A stretch of 64,000 bases of DNA from Gambelia wislizenii (taxonomy: Eukaryota; Chordata; Lepidosauria; Squamata; Crotaphytidae), in assembly GCA_030847615.1 (NCBI GenBank), contig JAUMIR010000012.1:3775501-3839500 (forward strand), given 5' to 3'. Shown here piece by piece: positions 32,519 through 46,800 of the stretch. The notes under the pieces are model-generated. The model did not search any database. It was not told the origin of the DNA and saw only the letters and a program-made list of their open reading frames with translations. Made by a program: the position numbers and the translations under genes. Each line of letters opens with the position of its first letter. Within the stretch, counting starts at the first letter, position 1.

Positions 32519-35500
32519 CTGCACATGAAGGGAGCGGGGTGAAGGGGAGGAGAAAGAACAAATTGTTAAAATGCCATTTGGGAAAAAAGGGCAAAGTCCA
32601 GTAAAGAGAGCTGGCACAGATGTTCAGGCAAAGAAAAGGCAAAAGATGGCATCCTAAATAAGATTAGAACATGCTCAAGAAAATGCACCATTATGGGGTG
32701 GTGTTATTGGTGAATCAATCCAAGATGGAGAAAGGCTACAGGTGAATTGGATGATCACAGGCATAGCTAACTTGAGTGGAAACATGATTGCGTGGGTATT
32801 CTGAGGCAGCTTTTAAAAACATTTCAATTCATCAATTCCACAAAGCTGCCTTTCCCCCCATCCCGTAACAATGTCATGCTAGTATCCTGTTCTGCTTATG
32901 CTCCAGGGCTGTGAGCAACAGCTGTCAAGCAAGGGATTCTTTCAGCAGGCACTGTGTCCTGTTGACACAACTGTTAATCCTGGCCAAGACCATAGTGCTC
33001 CGGAATTATTGTTTTGTCGGGAATTATTGTTTTGTTTTGTTCTATTTTGTGTTTTAAAGTACTGAGGTCCATCAGGTGAAAGCCCATCTCCTGATTTAAA
33101 GTAATGTTTACAAACCTGAGTGTCCTACTTAACCCCCCCCCCTTAACAGAAAGGTGCACTATGTAAGTTAAACTTTGCTTGTCTGTTAAGGATATATTCT
33201 CGGTCCTTTGGATTTCGACACAACAACATCAACAATATTCTGAACACTTTTACCTGCCTATGACATTTGCTCTTTCCTGGCAGGTTCTGGCGATCTCATT
33301 TTATGTTTGTTGAAATGTTTAAATTCAGGATTTTGAAGGTGAATAGTTAACAACACAGCTTCCTGTTCTGCCTTTCAACAGTGATTTGTGGGGGGGAAAG
33401 GTATAAAGCTGCTGAGTGCCAGACACTGGCTATTTCAGACTGGAACACAGATTTCTTAGAGGTAGCTCATCACAAACCAGTGACACATGCAGTTTTCATT
33501 CATTTCTAGAATTTTAGAAATTGGATGCTCGCCCAAGTAAACAGGCCTTCCCTTTCATGTCAAATGTATGACCATGAAAGTCTCCCAATTATTTTGTTTC
33601 ACAGGAAGGAAAAAAAACACAATGATTAGCTTGCGTCCCTATTGCTGGCAGTATTAGTTGATTTATAGATAAAAGAATGAGGATCAGCTCCAGATCGACT
33701 GTACCGCTCCAAACTGCATGGCAGTGATAGGAAATGTAATTTTAGGAAAGTTCTTCCTCAACAAAGGCTCCATGCATTCTAGAAAGTAAGGGAGAAGCTG
33801 CTGTTAATAACTCTTCACCCTGATGTGTTAATTTTTTTGTGCTAATGGATTTTTTAAAATAGGTGAGGGACAGATAGCCAAATTTAGTTTGTGACTGTCC
33901 TCCAGCACAAAAACGGAAGGAACATACTTCATTCAGTAGAGTAGCATCATGCAAGGTTCTGAGGTAGCATAGATTTTTGTCGACTAAATGCAGTATTATT
34001 TGGATGGGAACGTATAAAACAAGTAACTCCTTTTCATATTTAGGGGTTGTCTTTACCGATACAGGGGCCTAGAATAATAATTGTAAACAAAACTCTATAA
34101 AGGCCACAGCAAGCTCCAAAACACTAACCAAATTACTCTTATAACCATCCAACTTCTCTGCTCCCTATCTTAAAGATTTAAAAGGCAAAAACATATGGTG
34201 CTGAATTGGGGGGACTATTACATGCCCTCATTACTCAAGCAAAACCAAGGACACTTTTAAACAACTATTATGGGGACTGACAGGCATGCTCCCGAAGCAG
34301 TGGTAAGAGCTGAAACAGGTATTCATTCCAGTCTAACAGTAATTAAAGTTTTCAACTATTGGTGGAGGATTCTTCAAATTGAAACTAATAGACTACCAAA
34401 AATGTGCCTAGAAGAACAAATGGGTGCACTTCAACAGACTTCATGGACTAATCAGCTTCTTCAAACCATCCCACAACTTGGTTTTTCAATACAATACCTA
34501 TTTTTAGCTGGCAATCTAGCCACAGCCATCCAAAACGAGTGTTGGATGTGAATGCCCAACTGGTATTGAAACACCTGCGAACATCAGATCATTGAAATGG
34601 CTGGCCAAAAATAAATTGTCTTTTCAAATAAAAAACTATCTGAAAATGGGTTTGACTCAATACCATAAGACAGCTCTAACTAGAGCAAGGTTTGAACAGC
34701 TAAACTCTGTGGTTAAATATGGACAATTTCATCAAGTTTCATATGTACACGAGAGAATATGTGTTTGTGGAGCCGCTGAAACAGAAGACATTGCAGACGT
34801 TCTATTCAACTGTCAACTATATGCTCCAGCAAGGGCTCAGTACTTACAGGCACTACATGGCAGAATTATACATTGGGACCATAATAAAGAGTTATCTTAC
34901 TTCCTCCAGGGCACAAATATAAACGCAGTTGTTAGAATGGCTAAGCTTATAGTTAGGGCTATACAACTGAGAACACATTTTATTGAACACATTGGGCTTG
35001 CATGCGAAGCTGATGAATTTACTTAAAGCATACAGTATATCGCTTTTGTATTTTATCATCTTCTATTCCATTATAAGATGACAATCTGTTATATATTTTG
35101 GTGGTATCTTACAATCCATACCTTTTTAATTTTTAACTTTTTTTAATTTTATCCTATTGCATCTCATTGTATCTTATTTTAATACAGTCTTAGTTTACCA
35201 TACATATTGTATTTTACCTACTTCATTTCACTGTATTTTATAATGTTCAATTGTTTTAATATGGTCAACTGACTAACCAATAAACTATAACTAACTAACA
35301 AACCATATTAGTCCAATTATCAGACATGCAAACTTTGCTCCTGCTTCAGAAAAAGGCCACTATAATCCATAGTTGTTTTCTGGGTTACAATTGTTTCCCT
35401 GTAATACAGACAGCAGAACAAGTGACTAGAGGGGAACAGTTACAGAACAACCAAGCCAAGCTCGATATGGCATACTATTTTTGCTGTACTGTATTAAAAA

Positions 35501-38500
35501 CGAATGGCTCTAAAGGACTTATTGGTCAGGTGACAGAACACAATATACTCATTTCTGAAAAATAAAGGGCTCTTTCAGCATGAATTCACATGTAGAAAAA
35601 TATCCCTTTTATACAACAGGGCCTAGAGCTTGGAAAAACTACTTTTTTTGACAACTCACAGACTTTCACAGCATAGCTATTGGCTCCTAAGTAATACCGT
35701 AGCTTCTTTTTTTCTGCTCTTGAAGATAATGCAACTGGCTTCTTGGGTAACTTCTGGCTACCCTGCTAAGTAGCAAGTTTTGATCAGATTCACCTGTATG
35801 AGAGTCTAGCATGAGTGGATCAAATGGTTGCCTTCTGAGTGTAAGCTCTGCTTGTTGTGGAGGGTTAAGTCTGAGGCATGCACATTAATCCAGCATGCAT
35901 GCTTTGTCCCATGCCCTCAATATAGCACTCTTTGTGCATCTGAGAAGGTGCATAAGCCCTCTAGCGATGAATGTCAGTAAGGGCAGAGTGAGGCAGAAGG
36001 ATGGGTGAGCCACAGACGCAGCCATTCACTTATGTGATAAGTTCTAAAAGTCTGGTTCTTGCTTCTTGCACCCAAACTTCATGTAACTGGAGGTGGGGAG
36101 GACTCCTCATTAGCCATGGAGATGTGAGCAGGACATGCATTAATTAAGTGGGCTGCCCCTTAGAGAAGCAGCAGTGCTTGGTAGGTACTGGTTGGATTAC
36201 CTATATGACTGGAATCTGGTGCATTTCAGTTATCCCATGAGACCTGCTCAATAACGGACTGTTATTGGAAGCAAAGACAAAACAAAAACACAAGAAACAC
36301 ATAAATCCTAATTGCTTCAGAGGCCCAACCATCCCCAACCATTTCCCCTCCCATTTTGGCAAGAACAAAGCAACATGGCCCTTTGGGCTTTCCTGATTTG
36401 CAAGATACAAGTTTGCTTCCTTGTATAAATGAAGCCACAAAAGTAAAACAAAGCATACAACTTGGCAGTAAAGGGAAATCAAGCAACAACAAAAACAAAC
36501 AAATTGGGAATTCCTGTGTAAAGAATAGAAGTGAAACAAAAATGTTGAGACTTTAACAAGACTTGAGTTCAATCTGCACATAACACTATGTTATTTGTAT
36601 TTTGTGAGTGCAGGCTATATATCAAGTTTCAGAGAAACTTGGGCTTCTTCAGTACCCATGTAAACATTGGCTTGAAACGCAACATACAGCTATGCATCAA
36701 TTTTTATTTAATTTAATTATACAAGTGTTTGTGTATGTGTGAGATGTTTATGGTGAATGCATACATGGGAAAGAAGGAGTACTTGCTCGTTCTCCAGCAG
36801 AAGGGAGAAAGAAATAGCCCCTCACACACACCATGCAGCCAGAGCATTCAGAAAATATGTTCCCACTGGCATTAATGAGGATTTTGTTCCTACAGCCTTC
36901 TAAATGTTGCTGGACTGCAATTCCAATATTTTTCATCAATTGACTATGCTGGGAAGGGCTCTTGGGAGCTGCAGTCCAATATCAAGAGGCTTGCATGGTT
37001 CTTACCTCTGCCCTAAGTTCCCACATGTGTTAACATTGCAAAGCACACATTAAACCACACACACCCAAACCTAGAGATTGTGAGGGGAGAATCTAAACAG
37101 CTGGCATTCTGGTAACTCAACTTAGAATGCATCAGACTTTCACCAATAGATTTCTGTGGTGCTCCACACATAGAACCATAAGAAGGACCACAAAAACTCA
37201 CCTTTGACCTGATATTTCTTAATTGCCGGCCAACACTGGTTCTGTCTTTCTTCAAGAAATCAGGGTTGCTTTTGGACTTCATGATATCTAGATGGGTAAG
37301 AAGAGGAAGCCACTTTACCTTACTGTCAAAATCACCACAAATGCAAAGTGTCTTTCTACACTATGGATCTAAGAAGACACCACCCAAGAAATGGCCAAAC
37401 CCGTTAACAGAAGACTGACCATATCCAGATACTGTGCTGTTTTCTGGGGACTTTTCACCAAGGGCTTCAGTGGCTGCCTTGAGCTGCTCTTTCAACCTGC
37501 TGATGTCACAGTCTGCCTTTGCTTTCACAATGCTGAGTTCTGTATAGATGTCTTTATACTTATCACTGGCATATTTCTTATCCTTGGGAAAAAAAGAGGC
37601 AATTTCAGTTAATATTCAGTTGAGTCTGAAAAAAAAAACCCACTAAAAACACATGCTATAGGCCATCATGGAGAAACAGGTTTCTATCCTGGAAAACTCA
37701 AAGAAATGCTCTGTCCCTCTCTCCTTGCATGTAGAACTCCTGCGGAGACCTCACCTCCCCCACAGCCATTTATAGTAGATGGGGGGGGGACACGTGACAG
37801 CCACACAGTGTTTGTATAGTTGGACACATTACATGGTCCTCCATTTATCTCCTAGGTGTCCTCACAAGTCCCAGAGGATGACATCATAAGTGTAGGAACA
37901 CAGCTGGACACTGTGAGGCTGGCCCGGCCTTGCCCTGGCCAGAAAATGGTCAAGCATGGGGTGTTGTGCAGGAGAGGGTTGAGTGGTGAGGAGAGTCATT
38001 ACACAAGGAAGTTTCTGAAAACCTCCCCCCACAACAACCCTAAAAAGATATATGCAGACATAAGGTGGATGTATGCCTATGTCCAAGATGCCAGCCCATA
38101 ATTTACCACTGTGCGTACCCAACATCTGAAGCTTTTACAGGATTTAGCTTTAGTTAAAAAAAGGTATTTCGTTTCGCAAAATCTGCTGAGGCAGGCCCTG
38201 TTCTTATAAAGCAAAAGAGCACCTGAAAAAGCAACATGCTTATCGAACAGTTGTATGGCATTTCCCTAATAACCTATGAAGCAGAACAACACACACACCT
38301 CTCAAAACAAATCTGTGCTTCAGGGAGATGGAGGCAGCAAATTTAGAACAATGTTGGCAAATAATGCTACCCACAGAGCTTGCTCTTGCCATGGATGTGG
38401 GTTTACACTGAGAACAGAGCTTATGGTTAGCACCTATGTCCCAGCTGCATAGTCCAAAAGCACATGATGCAGTAAGTTTAAGCTAAACAGGTCTGGGTTT

Positions 38501-41500
38501 GATCAGTGTCTGGATGGGAGATGGCCTGAGAACCTAGTGTTCCCTGTTTGGCATTCCATGATGAAAAATAGAATAAAAACACTTCTCTTTAAGGGCTACA
38601 TTGTAGAGGAGATAGATTGCGGCGAAGGTGGAATTCTACATGGACTACCAACCGGTCCTGCTGCCATAACCACCATTCTGGAACATACACCTCTTACTCC
38701 TGGATCAGTAAAGTTGCTTTAGGAGCCTTGGTTGCTGACCTCTTTATATCCCATCTTTCCATTAAAAAGGGTGGTGGCTTAGCCCATGTTGAAAGCTGGG
38801 AAACTTAACCTAATATCGATATCATATTACACATTCTTCCAACAACGACTGCCCTATCAAGTTAGAATCTGCCAGGAAGGATAAAGATAAAATAAACCTT
38901 TACAATAACTTGTGTTGTTCAAGTGAAAAAGAAGGTTTGCCTTCTCCAAAACTATTTACCCTTAATGCTGTTTGCAATTCATCCTTCAAGGAGCTGATTT
39001 CCTGCTTCAAGTACTGGATTTCTGATTCCTTGACTCGCAGCAGGACCTGCAAGTGGGGAGAACCCAGGCAAGTCCCTTTTATGTCAGGCAAACAGACACC
39101 GCCAATGAAAACAATGTTTATAATCTAAAGAAACTGTGTAAGGATGTGAGTCCATCTCACACTTGTTGGCCCCTTGAACACCATTGAACTTTGCTTAACA
39201 CCTGGAATTGAAGCAGAGGTCACTCACTTCCAACTCGTAGGCGTCCTTGCCTTGGGTGAGAGGTGAACCAGCAGTCTCCACCCCACCCTCCCCAGTCAGT
39301 AGTGTTCGTAGTCGAGTGATTTCTGCAGCTAGGCGGTTGTTTAGCTCCTGTGAGAATACAACAAAATTTCTATCAGTAGCAGTTCTGGATAAACCACGTT
39401 AATCCTAGCAACTTGACACACCCACTTTGGTCTTGCTGGGATGGGACTGCTAGCAAATTCATGCTTGTAATCCCCCAAAGCAAAGTTGGTGGTTCTTTTG
39501 GCCTTCCTTGCTACTACTTTCTCCTCCACAATGTTTCAGTCAGAGGAATGAAGCAGGACATCTTTACAGACACAAACCAAATAATTAATTTTCATTTCCC
39601 CACGATCAGCCCATCTTAAGTTCCAGAAGCCCGTGACCTGATAGAGACAGTATGTGTGCAGGAGAGCTGTTGTGCTTACCACAAGATAGTGGGGAGGTTG
39701 TAATGGTAGAAGGACATCCTTCTGGTGGGCTGTTCTTCCCACTCAGAGAGGCAGAAAATGAAACACATGGAACTCACCCTATAGTGGGAGATTCATATGG
39801 AACTCACCCTATAGTGGGAGAGCAACACCTGAAACCCCATCTTATAATGACAGCTGAGAGAAAAGACTCCCAATGGGAAGAGCTACCACAAAGGCCCAAG
39901 AGAGGGGAAGAAGGCAAAGAAAACCCACTTAGACAGCAGGGGGAAACATCAGTAGCACCCAAGCACTACAGGAAAGTAAGGGTGCCTTCTTACTCCTACA
40001 GGAAATCATCATGGTAAATAACAAATTCTTTTTCCTTTAATGGAGGAAGGCATCCTTCTGGTGAGGCATACCACAGTCAATATTGATACAACACAGGATT
40101 GTGCTGCTCCAAACCCTGGTACAGGACAATGAAGACCTACATACACTGAGGGGAACTGACTTTAAGGACTACAGTTGTCCCTTCACATTCACTGGGGTTT
40201 GGTTCCAGGACCCCCTGTGAATACCCAAATCGGTGAATATTCAAGTCCCATTATATGCAATGGCATAGCAAAATGGTGTCCCTTATATAAGATGGCAAAA
40301 TCAAGGTTTGCTATTAGGATCATTATTTTTTTAAGAATATTTTCAAGCCGTGAATACTCAAATCCGTGAATGTCAAATTGGTGAATGTGGAGGGACAACT
40401 GTAGTTCAATGACTGACTACATCTTGGAGGATTTGTTGATGAAAGGAAGCTTCCATTAACTCAAAAGATATTCAGCCTGCAGTGTCATATAAAGGAGGAC
40501 ACACATTTCCATGTGGGTACCCAGCAAGTATCCAAGGAACCCTATCCCTGAAGGCTGAGGAAGTAGCTGAGGTCCTTTAGGGCATTTCTACAGTTCTTTG
40601 TATACAATTAGTATAGCTGTAACCAGTGTAACATATGCCGTTATAGGAGATTGTAAAGGTTATAAACTAATAACTCATATTATTTATTCATATATTTCAT
40701 AACTTGTTTTATGTGTTTTTTCTCATTGTTTTACATGTGGGTGGTGAGTGAGAGGAGCGCTTGTGAGGCTGGAGGTATAGATGTAAATTGAATGGCAGGA
40801 GTGGATTGTGAGGTGGAGAGGGAATTTGCATGTGGGTGGTGATGCATGTGGGGTGTGGGTGGTGACTGGCTGAGCAACCAATCCTAAGCAACCAATCAGC
40901 ACACTTGGAAAGGAAACATACCCAAGAGTTTTATATAGAGAGAGAAGGAAAAGACCAGGATGACACGGGTGTCAACCGGAAGAAACAGGAGATGTGCAAG
41001 TTCTGATTTAGGCAAGGTATATGAGCCTTTTAACCTGAGAGCTGCTGGAACAAGAGGCAGCTGACCTGTCCCACTCACCTGTATTTGGGGAAAGGAACAT
41101 ACTATTTATTTATTTATTTATTTACCTATCAGAATATTCATAACACAACCTTTAACTAAAGATTTCAGAGTGAGACACAGACAGCAGAAAAATTTAAACA
41201 ATCTACAACAGGGCTGGGAATTGTGCAGCATTTTGGAAGCAGCCAGCTCTATACAGCAGAATTGTCTGCTGGTGAACGTGGAAGGCTTCAACTGTCATCA
41301 CCAGTACCACAAATCGACCCCTCCCATGAATCTGTTCTAGGTGCAGCTTGCTGCTGAATTTCAGCAGCAAATCACATCACTACCCAATCATGCAAAACTC
41401 TGGTAACACAGTGCTTTTTGTATCACTGCATCTTGGGGGAGCACAAAAAAAGAGGTCCAGGGAAGTGCTCCTTGCCCACCCCCATGCTAACAACTCCTTT

Positions 41501-43847
41501 TAACTAGAGATATGGAAGAATGAATCCCAGATTTTCTTCATACAAAGTAAGTGCTTTGCTACTGAGCTACAGCCCCTTGCTTTGGACACCTGCTCAGCAC
41601 AGCTCACAGCATCCTAGAACATCTGAATCAAGTAACCCAGAGATGGATCACTCCCACAGACTGGGATTACAGGTGTGGGTGCCATGAACAACGGAAGACC
41701 TCTAGGCTTCTAGTCCAGTTGCTGCTAGAGCACAGCTGGAAAGCAATCTTCTTGGCCAAAAAAAAAAAGCATAGTCAATCACAGAGTACCACTGTACTGA
41801 ACATCAAAAACTCCTAAAGGCACATATTCCTCTCTCCCAGCTGAGAGGTCGAGAATATGATACTTCACCTGATTGTGTGCATTGAGCTCCTGGTTCTCTC
41901 TCTGGCACTGACGGAGGGCCTGCCTCTCTGCCTCCAGAGCCTGGGCCAGGTGAGCATTTTCCAAACACTTCTGAGAGTATTGCTCTGAGAGGACTTCAAG
42001 CTCACGCTGGACAGACTGCAGCTCCTCCCTAAGGTGGCATGGATGGGGGGAAAGGGAAGATAAGACTGTCATGTAAGGCCAACTGTACCTTTCACAGTAA
42101 AGAAATCATTGCTTAATATAGGATATGGGGAGGAGAAAAGGGTTAACCATTTGCACAGTCTGTCACCAATGGGAAGAAAGGAACACTGAAGTTTAGTGGT
42201 TTGGCAAGCAGCATCATAATTTATTCCCTCAGAGTAATTAGCTAGCTAGCTACCCGAGTGTAAGCATTGTATAGAAATGCTGGAATGAACCCCTTCAAAA
42301 TCAAGATGGTGGAATTCAGCTATCTTTAAGTGATCAGAGACCATAATATACATTTTATTCAGGTCATTTTCATGTTGCGTATGTGAGAACTATGGTGAAC
42401 TTGCCACGGGTCAGCGTAAGAGAGGCGCTCCAAAAAAGTGATACAAGGATTCCCTGAAACAACATCTCAGGCTCAGCCAAACTGATCACCAACAATGGTC
42501 CGCCCTGGCCTCACATTGGGAGGCATGGAGACGCACTATCCACAATGCCGAACAAGTCTTGAAGAGAAACAACAACGCAGAAAGAATCACAACCCGGAAA
42601 CATCATCCAAGGAGACCTTCTGCTGTGCTTTTTGCAACCAGACTTATTTATCTTGGATTGGCCTTTTTAGTCATCAACGCGCTTGCAGAAAGTGCAGGAT
42701 GAGTCCTTCCTGAATCTTCGTTTGCGAAGAAAAGCCAGAGAGAGAAAGAGAGAGAGAGAGAGAGGTGAGAGAATCATGAATCTCTCTTGGGGCTTGTCTG
42801 AACTGGCTTTTTACCACGTCTTGCCCCTGTCTTGGAGCCCTGCAGTCCAGACGATGTAGGGCATTTGCCCCGGGCAGTCCTCATGACTCCTGGGGCAAAG
42901 ATGGGGGAAGACAGAGTAAGTGCCATTGCACCGTTTAAAAAAAAACCAACTGGTAAAATCCATTTTCAGCTGGCAAAAAAACAGATCGGGCCCCCACATG
43001 ACTGCAGGAGCCCCTTTCGGCCTATTGCTGCAGTTGCCGTCTGCCTCGCTCTTCCATAGCCAGGAAGGAGTCCCCCAGCATGTGACCAAGGCTGGTCACA
43101 TGCAGGGCCCTTGTTCACTTGCTGCAGTCTGGCTTCCTGGCTACGGAGAGAGCAATGCAGGTGGCGGCGGCTGTAGAAACCAGCTGGCATGGCAGTCTGG
43201 ACTCCATCCCATTTTGTGCCGCTAATGGGGGATGAATGGGCCTGATCTGCAGGCAGAATACTGGCATATTCTGGCCCATGTAGATGAGCCTTCAGATATA
43301 GATCCGGATGTGATACAACCTATTCTGAAGTGTTACAGGTTGGGATTACAATCCGTTAATAGAAACATTTAGAGGCATAGCACAGATAAGTCAATAAAAG
43401 GGATTAAAGTGGATTCACCAGCTAATTTCACTACAATAAATACAAGAAGAGTATCAAAAAATGTCTTTACCAATTATGTTCCACAATGGCTCTCATGCAT
43501 CTTTTTAAAATGCATCTATGTGTTACTTTTAGTCAAAAATTTCAGAGCAGCTTCTAAATAAAACAAAATATTCAAATAAATACTAAACTGGATGTTAACA
43601 AGTGCAGAAGCAGAATGAAATACTAAAATTCAGTAGAGCAATCAAATCGTTAAAACAGCTAAAAATATGGCTTGGACCAATAACAAAGGGAGAAGATTGT
43701 CTATCTCAATCACCACTTATTTAAGTTCAGAAGGCATATGGTAGAATAGCTTCCTCCTTTTCCCAGTGGCCAAACCTGGCCATGGTGCAGAATGGCAAGC
43801 TGCTCCATCAAGTGCAACCATTTTCCAGGGCAATGAACCTACAAAAT

Positions 43848-43891
<44 letters not shown>

Positions 43892-46800
43892 CATACAAGT
43901 ATTGTCTCTGGAGAGCTTCAATGTCTGAGTTGATGCTGCTAATTTGGGAACGGTGAGTCTTCTCCAGTTCCCGCTCAAGCTCCTCCCGGTGGGCGTTCTT
44001 CATGGCTTCTATGGCTGGGGAAAAAAAAGGAAGATTGCAACTAGTGTAACTAACCCTTGTTTTGCCACCAGAACTATAATCTAATGCTAATTCTTCTGTT
44101 CAGAACTATGTTGCTTTCCTCTTTGCTCTACCTGAGATGGTAGCGGCAGTCTCCTCTGCTAGCAAGCGGTCCTTCTCCTCCCGTAGTTTCTCCAGTTCCC
44201 GCTGGTGCTGCCTTTGCAAATCTTCTATCTTTTTCTGATGTGTCTCTTCCATGGCTGCAAACCCTCGTTCACAGGTTGCCTGGGAAAAGGGGAAGGGGGC
44301 AGTCCTGTTACAATCTATTCATACATGTTGGTGATCCAACCTAAACAGGGACATGTGATTATGTAACTGGATGAAAGGATGGATAGGCAGAGAGATGAAT
44401 ACAACTACAGGCACAATACTGATGGAATAAGCATGCGTGGAAGGGGAGGAGTAATGATCTATTGGCTTGGTTGGAACTCTTAAAGAGGAGATTCATCATA
44501 CTTCTCCAACTGGAACTTGATGGGAAAATTACCTGCAAGCTGTTTGATTAAGGAAAGTGTTTTTTCAGAACCCTCTGAAACAGAAACTTTTGGAGAAATG
44601 AGAGATTTTAAACTTCAGGAAGAGGCTTACTGGTCCTGATGTTAGGCCATTTTGTTAAGATTCGGTGGGGGCAACTCAATCAGCCAAGCACCACTATGAT
44701 ATAATGCAGCTGTTGAGTGGAAGTCATAAGCTAGATTGAACACTTAGCTACAAAATCCATGAGGTGGCCTGAACGTAGTATTACGTTTGTCTGCACTCAT
44801 GCATACTACCTCTCAGAGGCACTGAAAGTGGCTTGGTGTCCATCCTACTTCTGCATCTTTACTCCTTATCACTTTTAATCTGGAGCAAAATATATACCCT
44901 GCTTTGTTGACACCATCCTTTAGAACTGCTTCTCATACAAGTTTTGTACCTGGAGCACACAGGATGTTCACCAAGTATGAAGATGTGAGTACTCTTTAAT
45001 CCCAACAGACACAAGACTTTTGACAGAATTTGTAAGCTTATATTCATGACCTGCCTTGAGGTGAAAGCAGTTCACTATCCTGCACATTTGTGATCATTTG
45101 GCTCATAGTGGAGAACAAAGAGATCAATGCAAGAACAAACCACCCACCCACCACAAAACCCTTCTGGATCACTTTTAAAACCCAAGGGCCTATCTCATTT
45201 TCTCTGTGTTATTTCTTGTGAATAATTCCATGCTAAAACAACTGATCTTTGGTTGGCTAAATAACTTGATGATGTCAGCCTGGCTTTTTCTGCATTAAGG
45301 TACAAAGTTGTAATTGTAAAGTTCAACAACATGTGCAGTGCACAAGTAGTTTTAAGTCAGGGGAATGCTAAAGCCAAAATTCATGCCTAAGCAAATTACC
45401 AAAGCTTGTGGAGAGGGAGAAGGGCAAAGGGTTAGGGCCATTTCTAGAACTACTTGTGCCTATTATGATAGTATTCTCTTTGCTTGTTTGCTTAATGAAA
45501 GACTAGATAAATCAACATATAATTGACGATCTAAACACATTCTGTACTGGTTTTTAATGCCATCTTGAAAAAGTCTTAGTCCTTGATAAGCAGAGTTGCT
45601 GTGTGACCAGCTAGCGACTGCTGTTCCACAGACATTGCCCAAGGTTACTTAAGCCGTAGATTTACCAAGTGAATGGAAGCTTTTAAGAAGGCACAACATT
45701 GGTCCAGAGGAAGATCCAGTGCTTTGCAAGGGAACTTTAAAATAATCTTTTTAGTGCCAGCTGGCCACAGGGGACAAGTACCCTGCCTAACAAGCCTCAT
45801 AGCTGTCAATTCCATCTTATTAAGTACCTGGAGGGTATAAAACATTTTAAGAAAGAGGCAGCTCTTGTACATAGCAGCAGCCTTAGAGAGTGTCTGGAAC
45901 AGTGGATCTTCTCAGAGCAGTTGGATTGTTTTTGACATTGTATTTTTACAATGTGCCTAAAGACACCAGATCCCATCTGATCTTGGAAGCTAAGTAGGGA
46001 CGGCCCTAGTTGGTACTTGGATGGGAGCCTGCCAATGACTATCAGTTGCTGTAAGTTATATTTCAGGGGACAGAAATGGCAAACCTCCTCTGAGTATTCC
46101 TTGCCTAAGGAAAACCTGTGAAATTCATGGAGTTGGCCTAAGTTAACAGGTGACGTGAGGGGCACATACACGCAAAATGCCCCACCAAGTGTGAAGAAAC
46201 CTTTTCAGCCCAAGGGCCACATTTGCTGTGTAAATCACACAGGGCCTGCGTGCCCAAACCCAAATGTTGGTGTGGCCAGAACAGTAATCTCCACCTCATC
46301 TTCTCTATTTTCTCTGTCGTCTCACTACACATACAATCTGCTTTTGCCTCCTCTGCTTTCTCCCTGCGTTCAATGATCTTACATCTTGAGTCTTCCATTT
46401 AAAAGCCAGGGTTGTTAAACTGGATAGAATGCTAGTCTTGGTCTGGGAAGATCTGGGTTTAAATCCTGACTCAGCAGTGAAATAAATTGGGTGAGACCTG
46501 GTGTAATTGTGATAAGTGTGATAAGGAGCACAGTTATCAAATTTGCAGATGACACCAAATTAGAAGGAGTAGCTAATACCCTAGAGAACAGGAACAAAAT
46601 TCAGAATGACCTGGATAGACTGGAGAGCTGGGCCAAAGCTAACAAAATGAAATTCAACATGGAGAAATGTAAAGTACTGCACTTAGGGCGGAAAAATGAA
46701 ATGCATAGATATAGGATGGGAGAGACCTGGCTGAACGAGACTGCGTGTGAAAGGGAACTAGGAGTCCTAGTAGACCACAAGTTGAACATGAGTCAACAGT

